A stretch of 64,000 bases of DNA, from positions 1 to 64,000 of the forward strand of contig NZ_MZNT01000016.1 in the NCBI RefSeq assembly GCF_002042965.1. The letters run 5' to 3'. The position numbers and the translations under genes were made by a program. The notes below the pieces were generated by a model. It searched no databases. It was not told the DNA's origin and saw only the letters and a program-made list of their open reading frames with translations. This DNA comes from Paenibacillus sp. 32352 (GTDB lineage Bacteria; Bacillota; Bacilli; Paenibacillales; NBRC-103111). This document shows, in pieces, positions 33,853 to 42,086 of this stretch. How positions within the stretch are numbered: position 1 is the first letter of the stretch; each line of letters opens with the position of its first letter.

Positions 33853-34326
33853 TTGACAATCATAACGCGAACCAAGGATTACGAAACGATTGCTTTGCTG
33901 AATGAACAGGTTCATCAAGTCCATGCCGAGCTCTGCCCGGAGCATTTCAAGCCTTATCACTATGAAGCGGTCCGCGACTTTTTTCATAGTATCATAGAGA
34001 AGCCCCAATTTGTTTTCCTGCTTCTGGAGCATGATGGAAAGCCGCTCGGATACGCCTGGATAGAAGTGAAGCAGTATTCAGCAAACGCGTTTAGGAAGGC
34101 TTACCGTTCCGTATTCATTCACCAACTCAGCATCTCCAGCGGTCATAGAAATAACGGCTATGGTACTTCTATGATGGATTACATCGGACAATTCGCGAGA
34201 GAGAACGGAATTCATAAGATCGAGCTGGACTATTGGGCCAGTAACGAGCATGCGGCTAAGTTTTATGAGAAGAATGGTTTCCAGGTCTACCGGCAATTTG
34301 TTTTTAAAGATATCGCTCCCGGCTAG
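33853..34326 (+). CDS. GNAT-family N-acetyltransferase
   Basis: A 157-residue acetyltransferase of the GNAT fold. The acetyl-CoA loop appears as GHRNNGYGTSMMDYI after the strand HQLSISS, followed by a conserved end SNEHAAKFYEKNGFQVY. The start is TTG at 33853 with GAGGAGG 8 nt upstream; the alternative GTG at 33832 lies upstream of that site. It is a single gene, and the acceptor substrate is unknown. Confidence 0.85.
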   Translation: MTIITRTKDYETIALLNEQVHQVHAELCPEHFKPYHYEAVRDFFHSIIEKPQFVFLLLEHDGKPLGYAWIEVKQYSANAFRKAYRSVFIHQLSISSGHRNNGYGTSMMDYIGQFARENGIHKIELDYWASNEHAAKFYEKNGFQVYRQFVFKDIAPG

Positions 34327-34344
34327 CAGCTCAGGTTGCAAGGT

Positions 34345-34476
34345 TTATTTTCTGCCGCTTCCCTTGATCACGATTCTGTCCCAATTTTTATAGACGAAGT
34401 ACACGGCGACGACAATTCCGATAAGAAGTACGGCAGACAGCGCGTAATGGTGGAAGAAATAAGCAAAGGCTTTCAT
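34345..34476 (-). CDS. Small single-pass membrane protein
   Basis: A 43-residue protein, MKAFAYFFHHYALSAVLLIG followed by IVVAVYFVYKNW and a basic tail ending KGSGRK. It has one membrane span (about residues 12-28) and a positive C terminus. The ATG at 34476 has GGGAGGA 6 nt upstream, a strong site for so short a frame. No family recognised. Confidence 0.6.
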   Translation of the reverse strand: MKAFAYFFHHYALSAVLLIGIVVAVYFVYKNWDRIVIKGSGRK

Positions 34477-34628
34477 GGCACATCCTCCCGTCTTTTTCTT
34501 CTTAAGGTCCCCCAATCAGCCTGGAAGATTCCCGTTAAAAAAAGTTCACGGGTCATTCATCATCTTTTACCCTAAAAACTGTTATACTAAAAGGATGGAC
34601 AGGATTTTAGGAAGCGGGAGTGAACGTC

Positions 34629-35375
34629 ATGGTCGTTATTAAAACGAAAGAAGAAATACAATTCATGCATGAAGCGGGTAAAATTCTTGCAGCATGTCAT
34701 AAGGAGATTGCCAAGATGATCCGCCCCGGCGTTTCGGGAATGGATATAGACCGTTTTGTAGAAAAGTTTTTGGCCGAGCATGGGGCTACCCCGGAGCAAA
34801 AAGGATACAGCGGATACCCGTATGCCACCTGCGCATCGGTCAACGATATTATTTGCCACGGGTTTCCTAACGAAAATCCGTTTCAGGACGGCGATATTGT
34901 CACCATTGATATGGTGGTGAATCTGAACGGCTGGCTGGCCGACTCCGCGTGGTCCTATCGGGTCGGCAATGTGTCGCCGGAGGCGGATAAGCTGCTTAAG
35001 GTGACGGAGGCCGCGCTGTACAAAGGCATTGAGCAGGCCATCGACGGAAATCGGATCGGGGATATTTCCCACGCGATTCAGGTATATGCCGAATCCGAGG
35101 GACTATCGGTCGTACGTCAATTCGTCGGTCATGCGATCGGCCAAAAGATGCACGAAGAGCCTCAGGTACCCCATTACGGACCGGCAGGGAAAGGGCCCCG
35201 CTTGAAGGAAGGCATGGTCATCACCATCGAGCCTATGCTGAACATCGGTGATTATAGAGCGAAAATCGACGCAGACGGATGGACGGCCCGAACGGTGGAC
35301 GGAAGCTTGTCCGCTCAATACGAGCATACCATTGCGATCACGGCGGAGGGACCCGTTATTCTCACCCAGCAATAA
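34629..35375 (+). CDS. map: Methionine aminopeptidase, type I
   Basis: Removes the initiator methionine from new proteins. The 248-residue pita-bread enzyme shows the metal ligands in VTIDMVVNLNGWLADSAW (two Asp), the His of QFVGHAIGQ, the Glu of ITIEPML and the final YEHTIAI. GHAIGQ departs from the common GHGIGR, suggesting an accessory paralogue rather than the map of the ribosomal protein cluster. The ATG at 34629 follows GGGAG. Confidence 0.92.
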   Translation: MVVIKTKEEIQFMHEAGKILAACHKEIAKMIRPGVSGMDIDRFVEKFLAEHGATPEQKGYSGYPYATCASVNDIICHGFPNENPFQDGDIVTIDMVVNLNGWLADSAWSYRVGNVSPEADKLLKVTEAALYKGIEQAIDGNRIGDISHAIQVYAESEGLSVVRQFVGHAIGQKMHEEPQVPHYGPAGKGPRLKEGMVITIEPMLNIGDYRAKIDADGWTARTVDGSLSAQYEHTIAITAEGPVILTQQ

Positions 35376-35387
35376 TCAACGAATGGA

Positions 35388-35436
35388 AAAACAAACAGCT
35401 CCAAAGTCGCTGCAGGGCGGCCTTGGAGCTGTTTTT
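35388..35436. terminator. Bidirectional terminator between map and the carboxypeptidase gene
   Basis: AACAGCTCCAA pairs with TTGGAGCTGTT with A and T runs on either side, serving converging genes. Confidence 0.88.
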
Positions 35437-35451
35437 GGTTATCCAGTTGAT

Positions 35452-36285
35452 TTATTTTGTTACCGGAACGGCATTCAAGTATTCTTCCAGTGTAATGCCC
35501 TTGGAAGCTATTTCTTTCGCAGCTTGCGTCCCAACGTAGCGAATATGCCAAGGCTCGTATTGATAGCCTGTGATAGATTCCTTGCCTTTCAAATAACGGA
35601 TGATGAAGCCGTATTCCGCTGAATGTTTGGCAAGCCATTCCGCTTCCTTCGTACCTCCGAAGCAATCCTGTGCGGCACATTTGCCGTCGCTTCCAGATAC
35701 ATCGATTGCAAGGCCTGTCTCATGCTCGCTGTGTCCGGGGACGGCGCTGTAGGTTTTGGCTTTTTCTTCACCGTCGGTTTTTACATAGTTGTTAAATACC
35801 GTTTTTTGCGTAGCGTAGGATCGGTAGGCGGACACACCAGCCAGATTAATGCCGTCTTTTTTGGCTCCGGCAAACAGCTTCTCTAACGCAGCGGCGGCTT
35901 CCTTGCGCATTTTGCGCTTTTCGATTTTTTCCTTGAACGTGAACGGCACATCAGGGTAGACAAGATCGGACGGCTCGTACTTCTCCGGCAGGGCGAACTG
36001 CTTGTTTACCAGGACCATCGTGCTGTTAGGCTCGGCAACTACTTGATTGGCTCCGCTTTTGCCCGAATCCGGCGTTTTGGCGGTACTGTTCCCCGCAGGT
36101 GTTGTGGACGGAGTTGGAGAAGCCGTTGCCGTTGATTGTCCCGGGGCAGGGCTTGGGGTTCCCGTGGCAGCGTTATCTGCAGGCTTCACGGGCGGATGGC
36201 TGTTAGACCCCTCACAGCCTGTGAATAGAGCGAGGGAAGAGGCCAAAAGTAGTACGGTAAGCGTTGATTTGTTCATAACTTCCAA
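35452..36285 (-). CDS. D-alanyl-D-alanine carboxypeptidase, VanY family lipoprotein
   Basis: A ~277-residue peptidase that trims the terminal D-Ala of peptidoglycan peptides outside the cell. A lipoprotein signal (ALFTGC) is followed by a Pro/Ser/Thr-rich linker of about 60 residues. The VanY zinc domain shows SAYRSYATQ, PGHSEHETGLAIDV (metal His and Asp) and EPWHIRYV (catalytic Glu and metal His). The start is ambiguous: TTG at 36285 is 4 nt from GGAGG, ATG at 36276 is 13 nt away. Confidence 0.92.
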   Translation of the reverse strand: MEVMNKSTLTVLLLASSLALFTGCEGSNSHPPVKPADNAATGTPSPAPGQSTATASPTPSTTPAGNSTAKTPDSGKSGANQVVAEPNSTMVLVNKQFALPEKYEPSDLVYPDVPFTFKEKIEKRKMRKEAAAALEKLFAGAKKDGINLAGVSAYRSYATQKTVFNNYVKTDGEEKAKTYSAVPGHSEHETGLAIDVSGSDGKCAAQDCFGGTKEAEWLAKHSAEYGFIIRYLKGKESITGYQYEPWHIRYVGTQAAKEIASKGITLEEYLNAVPVTK

Positions 36286-36482
36286 ATTTCCTCCATTAGT
36301 GGGTTTAACTAAGGGCGCTTCTATGAAAGAACGTCGATAGATGTATTTATCATCATACTATAGACTGGTGATTTCAATCAAAAGTTACATTCCGCGGGCA
36401 AAAAAAGGGCCGGGCTATTGACTTGCTCTATGATTTGCTTAAAGCTATTAGTACGGACAAGGACTAGAAGGGAGATACCAAC

Positions 36483-37505
36483 ATGACGATCCACTATGGC
36501 GTCCTGAAATGCAAGGTGATCGGCCGAAGGCAGGGTACGCGGGAAAATCCGCATTACCAGCTGCATGCCGAAGCGGGAGGAACCCATTACCGGATTGCGA
36601 TCAACGTGAAGTCGCAGCTGTCTCCCTCAGAGCTTCTCTATTACACGGACGAGCATTTTGAGCATGAGGTGACAAGCGACCTTCCGGGGCTTCCATATGG
36701 CTTCAACCGGCTGGACAGCAAACCTGGAGGGATGGCTCTCGATTACATTCGAGGCAATCTGTTTGACCGGCGCAGGATGGTTCCTCTGCCGTTCGAGGTA
36801 CCCGGACACGATAATGATTTGAACGGCAAGCTGGATATGTATATGAAGCAAGCGATGGATTGCAGTGATGCGGTGCTCTATGCTTACGGCGATGTGTGGG
36901 GACCGGAGATGAAGCAGGCTGACAGCGTATTCGGATTTTTTCCCGGCAACGGCTTGCACGATATCCATATGAACCAGGGGAATCCGGGACTTCGCATGAA
37001 GGATAACGGGGTTTATCAGGATGGAGGGCTGTTGCTCCACTTTCCTTCCAATAACCGCTGGATAGCGATATTTTTGGCCTTTCAATCCCAATCCTGGCAT
37101 ACGGATGATGTGACGGGCAATCCAATAGATTTAAGACACCACCGAGCCGATCCCGCTCAAGAAAAAGGGCTGCCGCATACCGAGCATGCGATCTTTATCG
37201 TCGGGGCTTTGGTCAAGCCGTCCGTGCCGACGGGGTTCGAGTCGGTCACTTTGTTGAATGTAACGGACCGTGCCTTGGATCTTGCGGGGTGGTCCTTGGC
37301 CAATAAATTCAAGAAGAAATACCCGCTTGCAGGAAGCATTGAGCCAGGGCAGTTTCTGACTGTACCGATCACTCTGCCCGGATATTCCGATTTCCTCCGG
37401 CAGCGGGGTGATATCATTACTCTGCTGGATGCCAGAGGACTGAAGGTTCATGGGGTGTCCTATACACGAAGCCAGGTACGCAGCGGGTGGACGCTTCGAT
37501 TCTAA
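36483..37505 (+). CDS. YukJ-like (DUF2278) protein with C-terminal lamin-tail-like domain
   Basis: A 340-residue protein resembling YukJ/DUF2278 proteins, starting MTIHYGVLKCKVIGRR. The first ~220 residues contain HDIHMNQGN and end near HTEHAIFIVGAL. The last ~100 residues (VTLLNVTDRALDLAGWSL, then a beta-rich stretch) look like a lamin-tail domain. No signal peptide. Function of the family is unknown; a nuclease-like role has been suggested only by domain partners. Single gene with GGGAGA upstream. Confidence 0.75.
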   Translation: MTIHYGVLKCKVIGRRQGTRENPHYQLHAEAGGTHYRIAINVKSQLSPSELLYYTDEHFEHEVTSDLPGLPYGFNRLDSKPGGMALDYIRGNLFDRRRMVPLPFEVPGHDNDLNGKLDMYMKQAMDCSDAVLYAYGDVWGPEMKQADSVFGFFPGNGLHDIHMNQGNPGLRMKDNGVYQDGGLLLHFPSNNRWIAIFLAFQSQSWHTDDVTGNPIDLRHHRADPAQEKGLPHTEHAIFIVGALVKPSVPTGFESVTLLNVTDRALDLAGWSLANKFKKKYPLAGSIEPGQFLTVPITLPGYSDFLRQRGDIITLLDARGLKVHGVSYTRSQVRSGWTLRF

Positions 37506-37582
37506 TCGGGCTGTGAAATAATAATCGGAATGGAAACTATTGTGAGGCTTACGGCGTCTAAATCCATGAGGTGAGGACTGCG

Positions 37583-38038
37583 ATGAAAAAATGGGCTATT
37601 TTTATCTGTATCATGATGCTTGCAGCATGCTCTGGCCCTGACAAGGGCGGTAAGGCTCCGGAGCCCTCTTCAGTCAAGATTGAGCTTACCAACCCGCATC
37701 AACTGGATCAATGGAAGCTGGCCTTAATCCCGACTCGCTCTCCGGAAACGTCTTGGGAGTACGCTATTGATGTGCAGTATACGGGGGACACACCGACGAA
37801 TAATGTCGTTATTGTGTACAGAGTGGATACGAAGGAGAAGATGTCGGGCAGTACGATCAGACCCGATGCCAAGATGGTAGTCTCAAAGTTTGATCCTAAT
37901 GAAAGGATTAAGATACAGGATCTGAGTCTTCCGCTGAATACTCCTATCCAAGTAGGAGTAACCTGGTTGAATGTCAACACGATTATGAACGGATACGGCA
38001 CTTTTACGATAACGGAAATCAAGGACGGCCAGAACTAA
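37583..38038 (+). CDS. Predicted lipoprotein of unknown function
   Basis: A 151-residue secreted lipoprotein: signal MKKWAIFICIMMLAACSG with the lipobox LAAC, then a beta-rich domain. No family recognised. ATG at 37583 is chosen over GTG at 37571 because it gives a proper signal peptide and follows GGTGAGG. It ends before a bidirectional terminator. Confidence 0.7.
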   Translation: MKKWAIFICIMMLAACSGPDKGGKAPEPSSVKIELTNPHQLDQWKLALIPTRSPETSWEYAIDVQYTGDTPTNNVVIVYRVDTKEKMSGSTIRPDAKMVVSKFDPNERIKIQDLSLPLNTPIQVGVTWLNVNTIMNGYGTFTITEIKDGQN

Positions 38039-38055
38039 ATCAAACGATACTAAAC

Positions 38056-38095
38056 ACAACTCTCCCTGCGATAAGAGCGGGGAGAGTTGTTTGCT
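38056..38095. terminator. Bidirectional terminator
   Basis: ACAACTCTCCC pairs with GGGAGAGTTGT, then TTGCTTTT. It lies between converging genes. Confidence 0.8.
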
Positions 38096-38124
38096 TTTCG
38101 CCAGTGATTAGCGCGCGGCGATGC

Positions 38125-38697
38125 TTATTGCTGATACACGTTCATGGGCTGCTGATAAGGGACTTCCTGGTAAATGCCGCCGATGGTTTGCATCGTTTGC
38201 TGAGGGGCCATAATGACCGGATACCAGCCGCGGGAGGCCATGAAGCTCCAAACCTCAAAGGCTTGATGGGAGCACATCCGGAAGGCGTCTTCGAGAAACG
38301 CCCGCAGCTGAGGTGTCGAGCATTCGAAGGCGGCCCAAGCATAGTCTCTTCCTGAGCGCTTCAACGTAAGCAGGTAGGAGGTAGCGATGGCTCGATCATC
38401 GAGCTGCTGCAGCTTCACCTGCGGTGTAACCGGATTAACCATCATGTGAGGAGCGGGAGCACCCATTTGCATATGGAGCGGTGGGACATTCAGCTGGTCC
38501 CTGGACCCGGACGCTTGACTGGCGAACTCGACCTTCATGTTATAGTCCTGAATGTGGGCGGAATAATGTCTTGCGATCATATCTCTCAATTGAGGATCGC
38601 GTGCTTGATTTAGGAACAATGCCATACTGTTGATGGAATTGGTGCAGCTGAGCAGCAATTCGTTAAGCTCATAGGCTTCGTGTGCGCCTAATTGCAT
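38125..38697 (-). CDS. Spore coat protein, CotF-like
   Basis: A 190-residue CotF-family protein. It begins MQLGAHEAYELNELLLSC and has the helical ferritin-like segments of that family (DDRAIATSYLLTLKRSGRDY, residues ~105-125; SHQAFEVW) and a Gln/Tyr/Pro-rich tail. CotF proteins are coat components or coat-associated in spores, which supports a spore-forming host. ATG at 38697 is preferred to TTG at 38709, which abuts GAGAGGG with no spacing. Confidence 0.82.
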   Translation of the reverse strand: MQLGAHEAYELNELLLSCTNSINSMALFLNQARDPQLRDMIARHYSAHIQDYNMKVEFASQASGSRDQLNVPPLHMQMGAPAPHMMVNPVTPQVKLQQLDDRAIATSYLLTLKRSGRDYAWAAFECSTPQLRAFLEDAFRMCSHQAFEVWSFMASRGWYPVIMAPQQTMQTIGGIYQEVPYQQPMNVYQQ

Positions 38698-38886
38698 CGG
38701 TCGGGTCAACCCTCTCTGTGCATATTTTTGGAATACCCGTATATTCTTTCACTTCAACCCATTACTATGCATGAAATGCAAAAAATCATTTCCTCATAGG
38801 ACAATTGGCGGCAGGGGACCCTTCCATCCTGATTCCGACATTTTAACGAAAAATTACGCTAAGGGGGCCTTCGTGTTGGACAATCT

Positions 38887-39831
38887 TTACCGATATTGCT
38901 CCATTAGTTTACCCAGCATTTCCCTCATAACATGGATCAGCTCGTCTGGCGCTTTTACCTTTGCATCCATACCCAATCCAATAAAAAATTGGCCGAAAAA
39001 TGGAAGGCTGCTTGTGGGGATTTGATCGTCCAGCCATCCTGTGCCGTCTTCTCTAACATGAATTTGCAATTTGTGCGCCGGCCACATTTCGGATTGGCAT
39101 CTCTGCACCCCTGTTGCCGTAAGCTCAACATAAAGCTCCATTGCCGGACTTTCCTCTTCCATGTAAGACTCCCAGTTTCCTGTATGCACTTGCGTCAAAT
39201 CGATCGCTTTCAGTTCGGAAAGTTCAACAGATTTAACCCGGTCACAGCGAAACAAGCGAATTTCTTGGCGGTGAAAGCAATAGGCCGGACAATACCAAAA
39301 CCCATTGCTGGCATAAATTCCGATCGGCTGGACATCTCTTAACCGCTTATGCTGTTTCGATTCGTACTCCATGCGCACCACTTTTTGATCGATCGCAGCA
39401 TCCAGCAATAAGCTCAAATAAGGCGTGCTTGCATGTCTCATCGGCGTAACCAGATCAAATCGTTTCCGCATCCGGTCGATACGGTCCCGAATATCTTCCG
39501 TCATATAAGAGTAAAACTTCCGCAGCACGGAATCTGTTTCCGCCTCAAAAGGAAGATTCTCGTAGTGCCTCAATGCATGGCTGGAAAAAAATACAGCAAG
39601 CGCTTCGTCTTCCGTAAAAGCAACCGGGGGCAGCATTCTCTCGTTAAGCATCTTATATCCCCCATGCTGACCGACCTCCGAATAAAAAGGAACCCCCAGC
39701 GCGCTCAACTCCTGCATATCCCGCATAATCGTCCGCGTGGAAACTCCAAATTCATCGGCAAGCTCTTGGGCGTTGAAAGACTTCTTTTTGTTGATGATCA
39801 TCATAATCTCGATCAGTCGTTTGGACTTTGC
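38887..39831 (-). CDS. YafY-type WYL-domain transcriptional regulator
   Basis: A 314-residue regulator with an N-terminal HTH of the DeoR type (FNAQELADEFGVSTRTIMRD) and a central WYL domain with PIGIYASNGFWYCPAYC. It ends in a WCX-like region. Members sense ligands and often control the gene beside them, here the divergent VOC protein. ATG at 39831 follows GGAG by 6 nt; the reading frame extends upstream without a site. Confidence 0.88.
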   Translation of the reverse strand, partial: AKSKRLIEIMMIINKKKSFNAQELADEFGVSTRTIMRDMQELSALGVPFYSEVGQHGGYKMLNERMLPPVAFTEDEALAVFFSSHALRHYENLPFEAETDSVLRKFYSYMTEDIRDRIDRMRKRFDLVTPMRHASTPYLSLLLDAAIDQKVVRMEYESKQHKRLRDVQPIGIYASNGFWYCPAYCFHRQEIRLFRCDRVKSVELSELKAIDLTQVHTGNWESYMEEESPAMELYVELTATGVQRCQSEMWPAHKLQIHVREDGTGWLDDQIPTSSLPFFGQFFIGLGMDAKVKAPDELIHVMREMLGKLMEQYR

Positions 39832-39858
39832 CATTATAAACTCCATTTCGTGTATTGC

Positions 39859-39871
39859 GACAAGTATTGTC
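39859..39871. promoter_or_regulatory. Candidate operator between the WYL regulator and VOC gene
   Basis: GACAA-GTA-TTGTC is a perfect palindrome in the 116-bp divergent intergenic region, 28 nt upstream of the regulator start. Binding by the WYL protein is inferred. Confidence 0.45.
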
Positions 39872-39947
39872 ACTATTGTGCGATATGATGCTAATCAAGT
39901 CCAAAACAACCAAAATTGGACAATTTCATTTAAAAGGAGATGTTGGA

Positions 39948-40379
39948 ATGTCAATGCGCTCAACGTCGTTTATTATGCTGGATGGACAAGCTGCGGAAGC
40001 AATTGAGTTTTACCAGGAAGCGTTGAACTCGAAATTACTGTTCAAAACTACGTACGGGGAAGGCAAGGATGCCGATGGTTTACCTGAAGAGGTGAAAACC
40101 CGCATTTCCCATGCCGTGCTGCAAACCGGTGAAAATGATTTGATGGTCGCTGATATCTTTCCGGGGCAACCTTATGTAATCGGAGATCAGGTGAATATTT
40201 GCATTACAGCGACGCAGCAAAACGAGATTAAAGAAATGTTTACTAAATTGAGTGAAAAAGGGCAAGTGATGTTCCCGCTTCAGGAAACTGAATTCAGTCC
40301 GTGCTTCGGAATAGTGAAAGATCGTTTTAACATTACGTTCCAGTTCTTCATGAATGATACAACGAGCAGCTGGAGCTGA
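39948..40379 (+). CDS. PhnB-like VOC-superfamily protein
   Basis: A 143-residue glyoxalase-fold protein starting MSMRSTSFIMLDGQAAEAIE, of the PhnB/YdeI type. VOC proteins bind metals or antibiotics or act in ring-cleavage and isomerase reactions; this subfamily is functionally unassigned. The ATG follows AAAGGAGATG. The divergent WYL regulator is its probable controller. A terminator follows. Confidence 0.85.
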   Translation: MSMRSTSFIMLDGQAAEAIEFYQEALNSKLLFKTTYGEGKDADGLPEEVKTRISHAVLQTGENDLMVADIFPGQPYVIGDQVNICITATQQNEIKEMFTKLSEKGQVMFPLQETEFSPCFGIVKDRFNITFQFFMNDTTSSWS

Positions 40380-40394
40380 AAATAAAAGGCTTTG

Positions 40395-40421
40395 ACCGGG
40401 GAGGAATCCCCGGTTCTTTTA
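40395..40421 (+). terminator. Terminator after the VOC gene
   Basis: ACCGGGG-AGGAAT-CCCCGGT then TCTTTTATAA. The following 40422-40795 holds no supportable gene; a 71-aa minus-strand frame there lacks a ribosome site. Confidence 0.85.
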
Positions 40422-40795
40422 TAATTGATGGTCCTGTATAATTTTACCGTATAAGCTGCTGCGTGGGAACTACATTTTGTTCTTTCTGCAAAAGCTCGAA
40501 GCCAAAAACCGGATTGACGCAATCAGCATCGCAGAGAAAAACGGTTGGCTTTAGCTAAGTGCATTTTGGATAAAGAAGGTGCTGAAGCGGCAGGAAATCA
40601 AAGGGAACCGATTTACGAAAAGTGGAGATAGAGTGAGCAGGACGCAGTTATCTGGAGATCGCATGTAAAGTAAGCGTTGCCATCCTGGCCGTTGGTGTAA
40701 TTTCATCGCACAAGTCTCCCAAGTGTTCTTTACAGTTAAGGGCAACTGGCGTAATATACAATTCATGATTTGAAAAAAAACAATGTTTCCAAATT

Positions 40796-41045
40796 CTGAT
40801 CGCTTAATTTCCTTCTATTAGGAAAGCGGGGGAACCAACACAGTGATATCCGTTCGGTGTGAGAGCCGTCCGCATATCGCTTGGGGTGAATCCGAAGGGT
40901 GCAAAGCTAGCTTGCGCCTGCCGGTAGGGCGACTCTCACCGCCCGAATCCGACAGCTAACCTCGTCAGCGTGGAACAGACCTCTAACTTCTATGCAGAAG
41001 TTCAAAGGGTCTATGGAGAGAGGATGATGAAGCTTGTGATCGCTA
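40796..41045 (+). ncRNA. c-di-AMP (ydaO/yuaA) riboswitch, first of tandem pair
   Basis: Matches the ydaO consensus in order: AAGCGGGGGAACCAAC, GGGGTGAATCC, GGTAGGGCGACTCTC, CCGAATCCGACAGCTAACCTC, CAGCGT and GAGAGAGGATGATG. It has an extended peripheral arm (AGACCTCTAACTTC...AGGGTCT). Ends are approximate. Known ydaO RNAs bind c-di-AMP and switch off K+ uptake and wall genes. It leads the kdp operon and is followed by its own terminator. Confidence 0.9.
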
Positions 41046-41050
41046 TTAAC

Positions 41051-41090
41051 GACCACAGGGCTTAAGCCTCTGTGGTCTTCTTGCGTTTTC
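41051..41090 (+). terminator. Expression-platform terminator of riboswitch 1
   Basis: GACCACAGGGCTT pairs with AAGCCTCTGTGGTC, then TTCTTGCGTTTTC, immediately after the first aptamer. Confidence 0.75.
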
Positions 41091-41148
41091 TATTGAAAAA
41101 CGATAGGGAATGCTTCCATAAAACTAGATGGATATGATCTTGCAATGT

Positions 41149-41310
41149 ATCGCTGAATCCTTAGTGCTGATTAAGGAACGGGGGAACCAACGAGCTTACC
41201 GGCTCATGGGGTGAATCCTGAAATTTTCAGGTAGGGCGACTCTCACGCCCGAATCCGGCAGCTAACCTCGTAAGCGTATCGAGAGAGGCAACGATGATCG
41301 TGTGCTTAGG
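41149..41310 (+). ncRNA. c-di-AMP (ydaO/yuaA) riboswitch, second of tandem pair
   Basis: A second, more compact ydaO aptamer: GGAACGGGGGAACCAACG, ATGGGGTGAATCCTG, GGTAGGGCGACTCTC, CCGAATCCGGCAGCTAACC and GAGAGAGGCAACG. It lies about 100 nt after the first and also precedes a strong terminator, so RNA polymerase must pass two c-di-AMP checkpoints before kdp. Ends are approximate. Confidence 0.9.
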
Positions 41311-41328
41311 TACAGCTATGGCTGTGCT

Positions 41329-41378
41329 TCAAGAAGCCGCGTGAAGAGTTCACCTCTTTTCGCAGGCTTCTTTTTTTG
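41329..41378 (+). terminator. Expression-platform terminator of riboswitch 2
   Basis: AGAAGCC(GCG) pairs with (CGC)AGGCTTCT with TTTTTTT behind, about 35 nt upstream of the first small kdp-linked gene. Confidence 0.85.
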
Positions 41379-41426
41379 TGCCCTGATCCTGCTGCCTTCT
41401 CTTGAGAGATTAGGAGGAATGTGAAG

Positions 41427-41825
41427 ATGAACGCCGCTCAAGAATTTATTCTTGTATCGGCGCCCAACAAAACCGGAGAAGGATTTATCCGGCTGCTGCT
41501 GTCCAAAGGCATTCCGTTCGCAGCAATTACGAACAGCCGGGCGGAGCAGGAGCGTCTAGAGAGCTTGGGCGTAAAGCATATGATTTGGATCGATACGTCG
41601 GAATGCGAGTCGTGGCTATTGCCCGACCTTCCGATCGGTAAAGTCTTTTTATTTGAAAGCTCCTTGAACTTGTGCTGCCGCTTCATTCAAATATGCAGGA
41701 CCTGGACATCCAAAGAAATTTGCGTGGTGACGCATAATATGAATCCGCGGCTTGTCTATAAAGGTCTGGGAGCTGACCATGTCATTCATACTTCAAGCCA
41801 TGATGTATCTTTCTTGATGAATTAA
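41427..41825 (+). CDS. Rossmann-like small protein in the kdp operon, function unknown
   Basis: A 132-residue protein whose start EFILVSAPNKTGEGFIRLLL and following LESLGVKHMIWID suggest a nucleotide-binding beta-alpha-beta fold, possibly related to TrkA-N/RCK domains. That is inference; no family was recognised with certainty. It is the first gene after the tandem c-di-AMP riboswitches and shares the transcript with kdpFABC, so a part in K+ uptake or its control is likely. ATG at 41427 is 9 nt from AGGAGG; GTG at 41421 is too close. Confidence 0.6.
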   Translation: MNAAQEFILVSAPNKTGEGFIRLLLSKGIPFAAITNSRAEQERLESLGVKHMIWIDTSECESWLLPDLPIGKVFLFESSLNLCCRFIQICRTWTSKEICVVTHNMNPRLVYKGLGADHVIHTSSHDVSFLMN

Positions 41826-41844
41826 TGCGGACGGAGGCATTCCT

Positions 41845-41955
41845 ATGCAGGATGTATATATGGTAGTACTGCTGGCAGTAACGTACCTTTTGTTTTACGG
41901 CTTTTTGTCTTGGTGCAATCGGGTCGTTGAGGAGACAGGAGGCGAAAGATCATGA
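41845..41955 (+). CDS. 36-residue membrane peptide upstream of kdpF
   Basis: A short frame reading MQDVYMVVLLAVTYLLFYGF then LSWCNRVVEETGGERS. It has one membrane span and an acidic tail. ACGGAGG lies 7 nt upstream, and its stop overlaps the kdpF start as ATGA, so translation is very likely. Similar one-span peptides precede kdpF in some other bacteria. A role as a Kdp accessory subunit is inferred. Confidence 0.65.
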   Translation: MQDVYMVVLLAVTYLLFYGFLSWCNRVVEETGGERS

Positions 41956-42029
41956 TGGTTATCGCTGCCATCACCGTGCTTCTCTTCATTTATTTGGCTT
42001 ATGCCCTAATTCATCCGGAAAAATTCTGA
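41952..42029 (+). CDS. kdpF: Potassium-transporting ATPase subunit KdpF
   Basis: A 25-residue single-span peptide, MMVIAAITVLLFIYLAYALI ending HPEKF, which carries the typical KdpF tail P-E-K/R-F. It stabilises the KdpABC complex. The start has AGGAGG 9 nt upstream and overlaps the preceding peptide gene. Confidence 0.88.
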   Translation: MMVIAAITVLLFIYLAYALIHPEKF

Positions 42030-42086
42030 GCATTTCTTTCAGAAAAGCTCAGCAGACGAAGACAGCTTTCTTAGGAGGAAACGACA

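Noticed and set aside
40551..40766. 71-codon minus-strand frame before the riboswitches
   Set aside because: No ribosome site, no recognisable features, and it lies in otherwise empty intergenic sequence.
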